Of a DNA stretch of 64,000 nucleotides, positions 19,201 through 29,759 are shown one piece after another. The translations under genes were made by a program, and so were the position numbers. The notes under the pieces are model-generated. The model was not told the origin of the DNA. It did no database searches and saw nothing but the letters and a program-made list of their open reading frames with translations. The first letter of the stretch is position 1, and every line of letters begins with the position of its first letter. This DNA comes from Neodontobutis hainanensis (Eukaryota > Chordata > Actinopteri > Gobiiformes > Odontobutidae), in NCBI GenBank assembly GCA_024349245.1, contig JALDNG010000001.1, positions 260,001 through 324,000 of the forward strand, read 5' to 3'.

Positions 19201-21565
19201 CTGCTTCTTTGGGCGCCATTGTTTTTGCCTCCTTTTGATACATTAACACAGAATACGTTTTGAGTTATTTTTATCTCGGCAATGTAAAAAAAGGTTAAAG
19301 TAAAAGCATCTGGATTCAGTTTTCAAGGTAAAACGTTTCGTCTCTAAATCCAAGAGATAAAACACCTTAAAAACTGAATCAAGATGCTTTTATTTTAACC
19401 TTTTTTTTTCAAGATGTCCTGGATGACTGAGAGCCTTCAGACATCTCGGCAATGTATAATTATTACCAAAGTACTTCACCATGCCTTCAGAAGGCATCTA
19501 TGTATTTCTCCACAAGTTTTGACCTTTCACTTTACTGATGGCCTTCGAATTATGTGACACTGCTGAGCTGTTGTAAGTCCTGGAACAACAACTCCCAGTC
19601 CAGAGTTCATTGTCATTAAAACGCCCCTGATCTCTGCTCCTACACATATTTGAACTTCAAATAAATTCCAGGCAAGATTTTGTTTTGTTTCCAGCATGAA
19701 ATGAGTTTTGTCTCACTGCCTACAGACACTGTGTCACCTGAAGGGGCTGGTTGAGGGCTGCTGCTGCTTCCCCTTTTACCTCTGCTCCTCCCAGCACTCT
19801 TCCTCTTCCTGTCCTCCTCCGGCGATGGCCTCTTCTTCCTCCTTCCCTGTTTTAGTGGCTTTGTGCTCCTGTTAGCTGTTTACACTTGCATGTGGTTTTT
19901 CTGTTTGAATTTCTTTTGTATTTGTAAAATATCTTTGTTTCATTGTTCTTTCTTTGATTGTTTTGTGTCTTTGATACAGATATGACATGTTATGTCCTCA
20001 CACAATCAGTTTTTCAGTTTGTCCTTTTCTTTTCTGTTTTTTTTTTTTTTTTTTTAATATTCTTATCTAGTTATGATTCTTAAAATCTAATTGCAATTTT
20101 TTTAACTGTTTTTATTTAAATAAAATTGTGACACAAAATTTTTAATTCATTTCTTTTCTAATGAATGTATCACGGCCGGGAATGTAATCTCAAATCAAAG
20201 TGAACACTGTTTAAAAAAATATATATATATATATTTATTTTTATTTTATGTGCGTCCTTTTATCAAACTTTTGTCTTACAGCGGCTATAGATGCATCAAA
20301 CATTCTGGAGGAATTGAGGGAGTGCGAGGAGCCTGAAATTGTGAAACTGTCATTATCATCATCACCGCAGTCTTTCCCATCACAGCCTCACGTCCATAAA
20401 GCACCCGATTTGTTCCGGCCCACCATCCGCGGCAAAGACTTGTCCGACGCCCGCTCTGCTCTCGCCAAAGTCCTCACGTCCTCTCTGTCCACAGGAATGC
20501 TGGTCAAGCGCCTAAAGAACTCCACCTCCTTCCCCAAAATGCCCAACGGCGCCTTGTGCATGTCTGGGAATGAGTCGTGTCCAGAAAATGAGAATGAAAT
20601 AGAGTCGGTTCCGAATTCAAATTTGCCTTCTGAGAATGAGTGGGAGGACTCTGCACAGAAGAAAGGGCTCAGAACATTTCAAGTGGTGCCCTCGAGGAAA
20701 CAGAGTGACCCAGAACTAGCCCAAGATGTCTGGAAGCAGGACCAGGCAGTAGGAGAAGTTACACCTGAGAGCAAAAGTGACCTATCAGTGATAGTGGAAC
20801 ACTCTCTAGACCAATCAGACAGTAGAGTACCCGTGGGCTGTCCAGATCAAAGTGCTCAGGAGGTTGAGACATGCTCCCGTTCACTCCCACTCGACAATCA
20901 GAGCAGTTCACATCTTACTGAGGTCGAGGACATTGTCGAAACCCCAAAGCAGGATGAAGCAACGTCTACTGATGACCTCAAAGAAGAGCCACAGTCAGGC
21001 AACAGTCATGAGATAATGACCAGCGAGGTCGAGTTAAATGTGGATGATCAAGAGGAAGTGGTGGGAATCAGCAGTGGGCAGTCTCTTACAGAATTAAACA
21101 CATGTGATGCCAAAGCATGTGACAGTCAAGAGGAGGAAGTGGTTAAAGAAGACGAGGACAGTTTTCCTCCTCCACCACCACCGGTCTACTTTAATGAAGT
21201 CCTGGAAGAAGGAAGACAAGCCAGTGCAAGTTCGTCTCTCTCTGGTTCTGAGCCGTCCGGGTGTGCCTCAAATGGACAGGCCTGTTTATCCAGTGAGCCC
21301 CTTTCTGTGGACAACACTGCCGCAGCCTCATCCAGGTTTGCACAGGCCGTAGCGCTGGCCATCCAGAGGTCCCGTCTGCCGGGCACTGGGAAAGCTGTAG
21401 GCCCACAGATCCCTCTCGATTCAGAAAGTTCATCTCTCTCACAGTCCAGATCCTCATACCAATATGGTGAGTGTATCTATAGAGCTTTGTGACATGAGAT
21501 ACTGTAAATGATGTAATTCATTATAATACTGACAAGACTTTTCTGTCTCTTTCACAGTTGCTTGA
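16234..21565 (+). CDS. cobll1: Cordon-bleu protein-like 1 (Cobll1), complete
   Basis: Ten exons join in frame to a predicted 730-residue protein. Cobll1 is a cordon-bleu relative linked to actin and membrane remodelling in the cytoplasm. Residues around 15-110 match the Cobll1 N-terminus (VILPGGMEKNTTVHGSKPVMDLL, SYHLNPSDYTVELLSPNKNN, IGLLEAEKIVLKPK), the conserved cordon-bleu ubiquitin-like region. Exon 4 follows with TVRLLINYNKSHKAVVRVNP and LDLSKTLNEHGLREVFA. A basic block KGFLSLFRRQKKK and two KRRAPPPP (KRAP) motifs, which bind syndapin-type SH3 domains in Cobl, come next. The large acidic exon 9 carries a second conserved block (DLFRPTIRGKDLSDARSALA) and near its end SSRFAQAVALAIQRSRLPG, a WH2-like actin-binding helix. 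Human COBLL1 is longer, at more than 1100 residues. The paralog (a or b) is undetermined. Confidence 0.9.
16257..17218 (+). other. cobll1 intron 1 with CpG-rich core
   Basis: The centre (about 16541-16720) is CpG-rich and has a CACGTG E-box at 16543 and an inverted CCAAT box (attgg) at 16601. It could act as a second promoter giving transcripts that start at the exon 2 ATG. The rest is AT-rich. Confidence 0.4.
17219..17317 (+). CDS. cobll1: cobll1 exon 2
   Basis: Codes MEEEVSPLERDHSLAVILPG and GMEKNTTVHG, ending in ag|gtatat. The acceptor at aactag was chosen because it keeps the exon 1 frame. The ATG at 17226 corresponds to the MEQKEN-type start of the shorter human isoform. Confidence 0.8.
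17404..17605 (+). CDS. cobll1: cobll1 exon 3: ubiquitin-like region
   Basis: The exon codes SKPVMDLLVTLCASYHLNPS, then VELLSPNKNNISFKPNSPIG and EAEKIVLKPKG, closely matching Cobll1 proteins. It has a ttccacag acceptor and ends PE at a gtgaga donor. Confidence 0.93.
17686..17959 (+). CDS. cobll1: cobll1 exon 4
   Basis: The 274-base exon codes ATVRLLINYNKSHKAVVRVN and then VCDKCEFQVESTVLLRDLES and LDLSKTLNEHGLREVFAKDT. It lines up with the second conserved block of Cobll1. The donor is a|gtatgt. Confidence 0.93.
18070..18111 (+). CDS. cobll1: cobll1 exon 5 (42 bases)
   Basis: A small exon between a ttgaaacag acceptor and a g|gtaaca donor codes NITPTKVPSASSFQ. Its length is a multiple of three, so it could be skipped without changing frame. 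It is a proline/serine linker. Confidence 0.75.
18206..18288 (+). CDS. cobll1: cobll1 exon 6: basic motif
   Basis: The exon codes DLPKKEKKKSENKGFLSLFR and RQKKKSES. The stretch NKGFFSFFQRSKKK in human COBLL1 is the clear counterpart. The basic, aromatic patch suggests membrane or calmodulin-type binding, by analogy with Cobl. Confidence 0.9.
18365..18544 (+). CDS. cobll1: cobll1 exon 7: first KRAP motif
   Basis: The 180-base exon, phase 0 at both ends, codes a serine/proline linker with MPTKRRAPPPPISGSQSIPN. This matches KKRRAPLPPMPASQSVPQ of human COBLL1. The donor cag|gtcatt is weak but joins in frame to exon 8. Confidence 0.88.
18622..18718 (+). CDS. cobll1: cobll1 exon 8: second KRAP motif
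   Basis: The exon codes RSSENTLRSTKRRAPPPPVA and a proline-rich end. It corresponds to the NSSLRRTKRKAPSPP region of human COBLL1. The acceptor is ttgctacag and the donor g|gtaaca. Confidence 0.88.
18719..20281 (+). other. cobll1 intron 8
   Basis: This 1.56 kb intron holds a fold-back element (19287-19442) flanked by direct repeats, a T-run near 20037 and an AT dinucleotide run near 20218. No other exon was recognised. Confidence 0.5.
19287..19442. mobile_element. Fold-back element with 14-bp flanking duplication
   Basis: Two arms of about 45 bases (19286-19329 and 19364-19409) are inverted repeats with three mismatches, separated by a 34-base loop. A tail of about 30 bases (to 19442) matches a dispersed repeat also seen at 10981-11008. 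The whole unit is flanked by two perfect copies of atctcggcaatgta (19273-19286 and 19443-19456), which look like a target-site duplication. No coding capacity. The long duplication argues for retrotransposition over a simple DNA-transposon MITE. Confidence 0.65.
20282..21466 (+). CDS. cobll1: cobll1 exon 9: large acidic exon with WH2-like end
   Basis: The 1185-base exon starts AAIDASNILEELRECEEPEI. It includes the conserved block DLFRPTIRGKDLSDARSALA and VKRLKNSTSFPKMPNG, then a long low-complexity acidic region, a polyproline patch (FPPPPPPVYFNEVLEEG) and SSRFAQAVALAIQRSRLPG. The acceptor is cttacag and the donor tatg|gtgagt. The polyproline could bind profilin and the helix resembles WH2, but neither function is proven. 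Confidence 0.9.
21558..21565 (+). CDS. cobll1: cobll1 exon 10: last codons and stop
   Basis: After a ctttcacag acceptor the frame reads V-A-stop, giving a C-terminus YQYVA. The exon continues as 3' UTR. Confidence 0.7.
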
Positions 21566-21994
21566 GAGCCCTGCTCAAACTTCTGGACACATTTGTTTTG
21601 ACAGGTAACTGAGAACTTACTAAAAAGTCAGAGGACTCACTGACTGAATATTTTTTCTCAACTAAGACCCATGAAGACTCAACTGGACTCCATCTAATTA
21701 TAACAAAGTTTATATGCATTCTTTTTTTTTTTTTTTTTTTTTTTAAATGACTTATTTTTGTTTGATTGAACATTTTCTGTTGCCAAAGAGGACAAAAGTA
21801 CAGCACAGGAACTGTCAATGTGCTGTTTATTTTTTTTATTTAATTTTCTTTCTAATGCTGTGCCAAAGGGGCTTTTGTTGTGTGAAACCAAAGAAACTGT
21901 GCAGTTGATATCATAGTTGAGGTTTGGTCTCTTCTCTTTTAAGAAGTACATGCAGTAAAGTAATGCTCCTTCGAACTGATATTTAATTTTTTAG

Positions 21995-22010
21995 ACACCA
22001 GGTGGCACTA
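21995..22010 (+). promoter_or_regulatory. CTCF-like motif 3
   Basis: The sequence acaccaggtggcacta is a near-perfect plus-strand CTCF core. It points away from the minus-strand pair at 14.3 kb, so cobll1 is enclosed between divergent motifs. Confidence 0.55.
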
Positions 22011-22239
22011 GAGCACCATTTCTGAAATCCATTTCTTTCGTTTTGATTTCTGAAGTCTAATCAGAGCATGGATGTTTGATGCATGTATCTTTATAAGTGA
22101 CAATGTGATATGTCTGACAGTTTCATTTTTAATACATGACATGGTGCCGTGCATGGTGCAAGTGTTTCTAAAGATTATTTATTGCTAAATAATAGGTGAT
22201 GTGTCTATGAAATCACAAAATGTTGTAGGACATGTTCAC

Positions 22240-22245
22240 AATAAA
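22240..22245 (+). terminator. cobll1: cobll1 polyadenylation signal AATAAA
   Basis: A canonical AATAAA lies about 675 bases past the stop codon and is followed by a GT-rich stretch. It is the first such signal on this strand that fits the gene end. Confidence 0.6.
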
Positions 22246-24798
22246 AACTTCATGTAATATTTAATGTGAGTGTAGGACTATAGTTTTTATTAAGATGCTA
22301 AATTCTTTCCTGGAAACATCTCATGGATGCCAAACATTTCCAGAGCTTCCTAGATAAACCCAGTCCACTTTGCCCACATGCACTCACTGTTATGTCTTTA
22401 ACGGACCCATACCTCAGGGCAACGCTGCACAGCTATACTCGGGTGCCAAAAGAATTCATAGCACTATGTATTGATCCAGCCATGGCCTTGGAGGAACAGC
22501 AAGGAGCTGTGTGAGGTAGGGGCCCAGCCAGAAGAGCCTGTGGCTACAGCTCCTTGCTTGCCAGCCCTGGACTGAGTGGGCTCGCTTCAAGACTTTCTTC
22601 CCTCTCCTCCCTACTCTCAAACCTGAGGATGGAAAGGGGGAGATAGGACGGTGCTGGAGGATGATGGGAGCTGACCGATGACCCTGTCGTGTTTCCACAA
22701 CCCCCCACCCCCACCCAGAGGGGGAGCCGGCCCTCAAGGGCACAGCCGTGTCACACTGCTGTTGTCATGGAGAATGCCAATACTGCCCCTAAGGGAGAGA
22801 GCCACGTCTAATGTTTGGAAAGAAATCAGTGGAAAAATAAATGTACACACGTGGGCCGAAACACTTTTTCTGCCCAAAGCAATGATACCCAATATAAGTG
22901 ACATCTCTGGCATTAGTGAAAGGTTGGATTTCAACCTGAGCAGTGATGTTCAACTCTGTCTCATGATTATGCAGACACTGATAGCACAGAGCCAACCTGG
23001 ACTTATAATACAACAAAACATTAAATGCTACTCTGTCATGGCCATTTATGATCCGGTATTTGACTTAGGACCCTGCCCGCTCCAATAAACCTCTGAATAA
23101 AATACATCCTTTTGTTCTCATATTGAGACGAGGTACTTTACATCCAGGAGGACACATGAGTCACATTCTGAGCCCATTCTGCTGCAAACGTATACAGCAC
23201 TCTCTCCTGTTTAAACACAACACAGCTGAGCAAACAAATTTCTACTTGTATATGAGGTGCTTTATTTACAAGTAATTGTAAGAGTTTAATTGTGTGTATA
23301 GATTACAAATCAACAAGCACCTCAGATAAGGAACCTTGCTAGAGCATGTTAAGTAGAACTTGGCTCATCCTGTATGTTCTTAGCACACACATAAAAACAC
23401 ACAAACAACTGGAATCAATAACACAGTAGCTGGCCCACACAAAAACCGGTAATGCACATTTATCATTTATTTATTCCTTCATCTCTTCATTCATCTCTAC
23501 TTAGTTTTCCATCAGATGTATCTGCCTTGTGGTTTGAAAATGCCCACAAGCTGGTAGAAGTCAGAATGTGATTATAAAACAGTGAAAAGGCCCTGGGGCG
23601 TGCTTGGGCAGATCCACTGTGTCAGGGCTTCATGTGCATTGTCGACTACTAATATATGTGTGTTTACATGGCACCTCCATGCTCGGCTAGAAATAATCAA
23701 TAGATGAATCACCCAAAGCAGTGTAGCTCTCCCCAGGCAGTGTGGTGCAGCTTAATGCTATTCTTTCCATTCACCTTGGGAACGGCATCCATATCAGGCC
23801 TCCCCCAAAGTGAGGTACGCTCGCCTAAAACATCGGCAGCGCTCGAGGGGCTCGCTTGGAAAGTGATGCGGGGAGAGCTCAGTTGACCTCTTGACCCCCT
23901 CCATGTTTGCGCTGGCTTCCCTACTCTTTGGCGGAGCGGCAAATCAGAGAGTTCCTGCCTCATTGGCATTGTCAGGCGCTTACAGTAGTGCTTCTCTGCA
24001 TTGTGCTGCTGGTTAACTGGTTCAAATGTTATGGAAATGATATTTACCTCTTCTTTGATCCTGTAAGCTCCAAACACTCAGGCCTTTTTTTTTCTCGTTC
24101 AGGGTGGAGAGGCACTATAAATACATTCAAACAGGAAAAAATAGATATCTGATGTCTTGTTTTTTTTTTTCTGTTTTTTTTTTTTACTTCAATATCCAGA
24201 CCTAGTGTTAAATCAATCACATTTCGGCAGCCTTTTGAATCATCTTCCACAAAGGACACATTGAAAGATTTTTGACAGAAACCTCAAAGTCAAGCCAGTT
24301 TGATTCATGAGGCCTGGCAGCGCTGTTTAAAATCACCAAGTCCAAAACAAAAGCACTTGATGGTTGTAGATACTGTACATTGGACGGGCCCTCTTGCCGC
24401 TCTGATAGATACTGGACGAGCCACTGTGGGTGTCATTTTTCTTCATTCATCCTCCCAGAGAGAGGGAGCTCCTGATTGTGATGAATGGACGTCGGCTGCG
24501 TTTCAGCGCCGTGACAAACTGACACAATCACTGCAGTTAATTTGTCACCGGCGGCTGTTCCTTTGATCAAAGCGGACGCCTCTGCCCTTCTGTCTCTACA
24601 TACAATGGGACAAATGAGCGCTTCAATGGAAAAACAATGTGTCTTCTTTCCCTCCATGTGATCTGGCAACCTTACGCTCCAACACGTATAGTTTTATCTC
24701 CGGTCTAATCACTCTAATGATCACTGTTGAGAACTTGCTCAAGACTTTTCTGAGGCCTGAAAATGAGACTCTGAGTGACGATGCAGTGCTGTGTCTGA

Positions 24799-24812
24799 CC
24801 AAGAGGGGGCAC
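24799..24812 (+). promoter_or_regulatory. CTCF-like motif 4
   Basis: The sequence ccaagagggggcac fits the CTCF core on the plus strand at the constrained positions. Confidence 0.4.
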
Positions 24813-25379
24813 AGTAACCCCTGGGTTAGATTCCTGATGCTACCACAAGGAGAAGTATTTGAAGTTTGATGACTTTATGTTTTGTGAAGTTGTAAATGTG
24901 TAAAACAATTGTTTATCCTCTCACCAATAATTCTCAATATACATTTTATAACTTTGAGGAACTTCATATTTCATTTTGTTGAATTTGTCAAAGTTAGGCT
25001 TGTGTGTTTAAGATCTATTTCTAAGATTCACTGTTATTTGCAAACCTCAGTGCACAACACACACCCGATTTTTTTTCCTCTTTTTCTTTTTGTCTGTCAT
25101 CATTAATAATTCATCTCTTTTTCTCTGGTGCTAAAACAACAACAAACAGAACAACAGCTCGGATAATGTATTCAGTCAAAAAGCTCATTGTCTGGGGGGA
25201 GGAGGGGGGAGAGAGGGGGACAGCGAAATGTGCACTGGAGTGAGACAAGAGAGCACCCCGACAGGGAGAGGCTCAATGTCACTCGGCGGCGTGGCGGGAA
25301 GGAAGAAAAACAAACGCCAGAGGGGGAAAAAAATAAAATAAATAAAATCAAGTAAAAAAAAAAAAAAATCGACAGGAAG

Positions 25380-25510
25380 ATACAGTTTGTAAGTCATAAA
25401 AGCCCAATTAGACGCATTAGGGCTCTCAAATGGAGGATTACAATGAATAATTTGTGACTGCAATTTTTCCCAGGCTGATTGTGCCATTAATGTGGGGTAT
25501 ATTTTTGAGA
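25380..25510. promoter_or_regulatory. Candidate conserved non-coding element
   Basis: A block with several TAAT/ATTA-type and tgattgtgccattaatg motifs and few homopolymer runs. Its composition is typical of developmental enhancers in gene deserts. Conservation cannot be seen from one sequence. Confidence 0.25.
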
Positions 25511-26239
25511 AGTGTAAAGCTTTCACTGCGGGGGTGGGTGGGGGTGGGGGAACAATAATTCAAGGATACATGTGTATACTGTGGTGGTCCAGAGTCGGGC
25601 TGGCCATTGACTGGGCTGCTTTACTTTATAAATTTACCGACCCCCCCCATCTCTTCTTCATTTGGAGGAGCTCGACCTTGAGTGTCTCTGGTGTGAACCA
25701 AATGGCCCGGCGTTCACATTACAGCCACAATGGATCCTGACTCATTCAATTTAGAGCCCATCAGGAAAAGCACAATACAAGGCAAATTAGCCCGCCTTTA
25801 TTTAGACACTTGCCTGCACCCCTTCCCCATTTAAGGTAACATGACAATAAGTTACATTTGTACCCTACTATTTTGTCTTGTTAACCTCACAGGATATCCA
25901 CACAGAAATCTTTACATGAATCATAATGTTTCAGAGCTGTCCGCACTCGTTTCCTCTTATAGAAAAATAAAAAAATGACATATACCTATACGTCCATAAA
26001 GTTTATTCCTGGAACATTCATTCAGAAGGATTCTATACATTCAAGGTAGAGAAAGCTGATTGACATCTCTATAGTGTGCAGCTTCTTCATATTCCACCGC
26101 TTTCTTTCTTGTGCAATTCATGGCAACACAGGGAAAGGAGCAAAAGCAGAGGAGCTCATTTAGACTAATTAACAGTAAGTTAAAAGAAAAACACACCACT
26201 GATGGAAAATGTCAGGAAATAATTGCACGCTCTATCTGT

Positions 26240-26400
26240 TTTGTAATAAAACATGTAATGAGATGTCCTTGCTGTAAGTGGATCAATTAATTTATAGGAA
26301 ATACCTGGCACTAATTAGCAGCTCGCTCCTGATTGGCTGCTGCTGTTTTCCTCACAGCCAACGGATGAGTTCATTGTAATTAAAAAAAAAAATTATATGC
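26240..26400. promoter_or_regulatory. Candidate conserved non-coding element with NF-Y-type box
   Basis: It contains atcaattaatttatagg, cactaattagcagc and ctgattggctgctg (inverted CCAAT). Clustered TAATTA cores plus a CCAAT box suggest an enhancer. The limits are arbitrary. Confidence 0.28.
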
Positions 26401-29400
26401 CACAGTTTGTATACTTTTTTGTGTTGAGCGCCCTGTTGCTCTTTAATCCAACAAATCAGCTCTCATTTGTCACAAAAGACAGGACGCACGTCGACATTAG
26501 AGGATGCAGTTAGCTTTAAATTCACTTCCATGTCAGCCAGTGCATTTTTTTTCTCCCGTTTTTGCAAATGCAGTACTTCATTTTAATGAGCGACGGAAAG
26601 GGAGGAGGAGAGGTAATGCAGATGTATGAAAAAAAGATGTGGCAGGAATCCATTCAAGGCCAGCGGGGAGCGATGCGAGAGACGGTTTACTTCCACACAG
26701 AGGGAGAAGATAAAAGACTATATCTGTGAGCGCAGTTAATGACTTCTCTCACCTGAACGCTGTGTTGACAAGTGCTGCAGTGCTTTACCTCTTTACCAGG
26801 CCACAGCGCCCGGACCGGACTCCCCAAAACCTTCCAAAGTCTTCATACCTCCTCCTGAATCTGAAAATCCTCTCCTCCTTAAAAAGCTTTTACCGAATAC
26901 ATCCTCATCCTCAATACACAAAACTTCTGCTGAATTGAAAAGGTGGAAGGTGTCAAACTTTAAAAATCTTGTTTGTGAAAGTCTGTTTTTTTTTTTGTTT
27001 GTTGAAACGCTGCCGGGGCCGAGCTATTAACAGGTGCTTCACACAGCTTTCTGCGCGGCTTTATGTAGAGCCCTAAGGTAGCTTTAACCTCGGCGCCTTC
27101 AAACGATAGGGTAAACAAATGCGGGAGCCTTAACGCGGCAGGAGTCCACTCGCACAGAATCAGTTATTGCATAAGGGATCAGCAGATGTATAGGATTTAA
27201 TTATGCTCCGCCGGCCAACGCGCAGAGCCATTGTGGGGAATATAATAACGCAAAGAGAACACCTTGTAAACAGAAAAGTGCCATAAACCCAGGATATTTT
27301 TACAGCAGGGTTAGAACAAGATGCATAAGAAAACAGGTTGGTTAACTTTAACACTTTTCAATTCATACAATTGATAGAGCATCTTTAAATTTTATCTCAA
27401 AAGCTGCATATAGTTTTCTCCCTCAGTGATCTGTTAATATTGCTTATACCATCTTTACCACAAGCCATGAAACATCACACGCCTTGTCAGAAATAATTGC
27501 TCAAACTCCATTTGCATTTACCATTGCTTCTAATGATGACAATAATTTAGTGCAACCTTTCCAAAAAATGTTTCTCTGTTTGTTCATGTATTCTGCAAAA
27601 TAAGCTGTAAGTGCACTGTCAGGAATTGGCCAGACCCAGACAAAATATAACATAAGAGAAAAAAATAAAACAAAAATATAATTTCCACTTTGGTGGTCAA
27701 ATGCAAAGGAAAATGGTAAAAATGTAGATTATAATGGGACATGTAAAGAATTATCATGTGTCATTTCCACAAAAACATTTTTTTTTTATCCTAGATTATA
27801 CTTGATGAAACACTAATACTTTCTGGAGACACAGGAACATATTGCATTCAATTGTGGCAAATGTAATCTAATTATTTTATGTAATTTCCTCCTATTCTCT
27901 GTAATTGAGCTCTTGAAAAAAAAAAAAAACAAACACTAACATAACAAACTCTGAAGAATTTAAATGAACACAAGAGTGGCCATTTTGAACAGACCAGAAG
28001 TAAAAACTGGCAAAGGCCCCACTCGAATTCATGTAATGTCATTCTAAAGCCCCAAAAATGTCCCTTGCAGTGAGACATTCCCGCCCCAAAAAAGGTAATA
28101 AAAAGTGTATACATTTGTGCCATCCTTAAAACATGGCCATATTTGTGAACTCATTTGGTGTAATGTTATAATACATACAAGTCTTCGGCTGCTATAAAAA
28201 AATAAAACCACTAAATGAAAATAGCGCAGCTTCTCTTTTTGTGCTTAAGAAATGGCGAGCGTCTCAAGGAAAATCTTGGCGCTGTGCTCTTCATTTGTCA
28301 GTGTCAGAGAAAAAGAGATGTTTTCCCAGCCGTTTGAGTGATATATGTTACAGCCATTGATTTTCACGCAGACAAAAATAGCATCTGTGCTGCTTTCTCT
28401 GACACCCCCACCCCACCCTCCGCGTTCAGTTTTCAAGACAAAGTGCTTGAAACATACTCATAGGAATCTGTTTTTAAGGAAATAGAGAGAGAAACGTCTG
28501 CATACGTAAAGCCCACTGTGTGTGACTGAGTATATAATATGAATTCAAGGTGTGATACCTGGACTTTATTAATTCAGGGCCACAGAGACAGCTGAATAAT
28601 GAAATTTAATGAAAATTTTAGACGGACTAAAAGTCAGAGAGCTCCTGTCATTAATTTTAAAGGCACACACATACAATGAGGGTTGGCACAGTAATGATAA
28701 ATCCTTCCCATGGGCTTCATGTTCTATAGTGTAACGAGAAAAGGTGGAAGCCAGAGATTTTTGTAACAGTTGTGAGCTATAGAGTTTAATTTCCTTAGTC
28801 ATTTGAGTCGGTATAATTTAGTATATGAGACAAACAAAACATCTCGACGCCGGTTCGCTGAATTTCAAATGCATGGCGGCGCTTAAAGGTGAAGACAAAA
28901 GGCAGCTTTAAGTCGGACTCGCCTCAATAAACCATGGCGCGCAGTAGCAAAAGCACAAACAAGCGTCTGAATTCTTCATTACGGCTGCAGTTTCAACAAC
29001 TTCACCAACAATTTCTTCAAAGGGAACACTGTCTAATCTTTCCATGACCCATCTCTTTCATTGCACAAATAACTTTCCAGCGCTGTGTTCCCATGTTCCA
29101 ATGCAAAGTGTCTTTATTTGCTTGCTAATGCACTGAAACTTAATTTGAAACCAGAACAATGAACGGATGTGAGATTTAGTGTTTTGGTGAATATTCCCGT
29201 GGCATTTTAACATGCAGTGTGATCTTCTCTAAGGGACAGCCTTCAACGTTTTATCTTAAATGGATCTATTAAAACAACATTCCCAACATAGCGTTCATCT
29301 TCAGAATTAATTGAGTTATCAACTTCTTTTCAAGTATGCAAAATGACATTCAGAGATAAGTTGAAAACCCATAAACATGATGGAGACTCGACTCGGAGCC

Positions 29401-29577
29401 AATCACAAGTGTTGATTATTTTCAGTTTATATGGCCTTCAGTGCTTTGTCGTCAGTGTTTCTGCAGGAGAAACCTTACAAAAGTGTTAAAGTGACCTTGT
29501 TATAGCACATCTCTAAGCACCAGTCTTTATTTGCCGCGCCCCCCTCCTCCCCTCTCTTTGTGAATTTTGTCTTTCAG

Positions 29578-29759
29578 TACTGCGCCGGTACAATAGGTGC
29601 ACTGCCAACCAAAGATGGAGCCGGCAGGAGAGTAAATCCACTCAGATCCCCGCCGTGTGCTCATCCTGCATCTCGTCCCCGGACCTGCCACTATACCTCT
29701 GTCCCAGCATGGGCAGCACTCAGCTGAGCACCAGCCGCCAAGGCCCCCGTGAACTCTGA
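29578..29759 (+). other. GC-rich open segment behind a splice-acceptor-like site
   Basis: In an otherwise AT-rich desert, a tttgtctttcag site is followed by about 59 open codons ending in TGA. The composition is much richer in GC than the flanks. No protein family was recognised and no upstream partner exon was found. It could be a terminal exon of an unknown transcript, a non-coding RNA exon or just a GC-rich conserved block. Confidence 0.25.

Larger units (their letters stand above)
21566..22262 (+). other. cobll1: cobll1 3' UTR
   Basis: The 3' UTR is AT-rich, carries a 23-base T run (about 21722-21744), a CTCF-like motif at 21995 and ends near an AATAAA signal at 22240. Confidence 0.6.
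22263..29500. other. Gene desert, part 1
   Basis: No exon was recognised. The region holds several AT-rich blocks with homeobox-type TAAT cores, for example 25380-25510 and 26240-26400, homopolymer runs (about 24160, 25350) and a CTCF-like motif at 24799. Some of it is probably enhancer sequence of the fign neighbourhood. Confidence 0.5.

Noticed and set aside
24781..24850. Possible SINE or tRNA box-B remnant (gggttagattcctg)
   Set aside because: Only one short block matches and the flanks show no element structure; recorded instead as a CTCF-like motif nearby.
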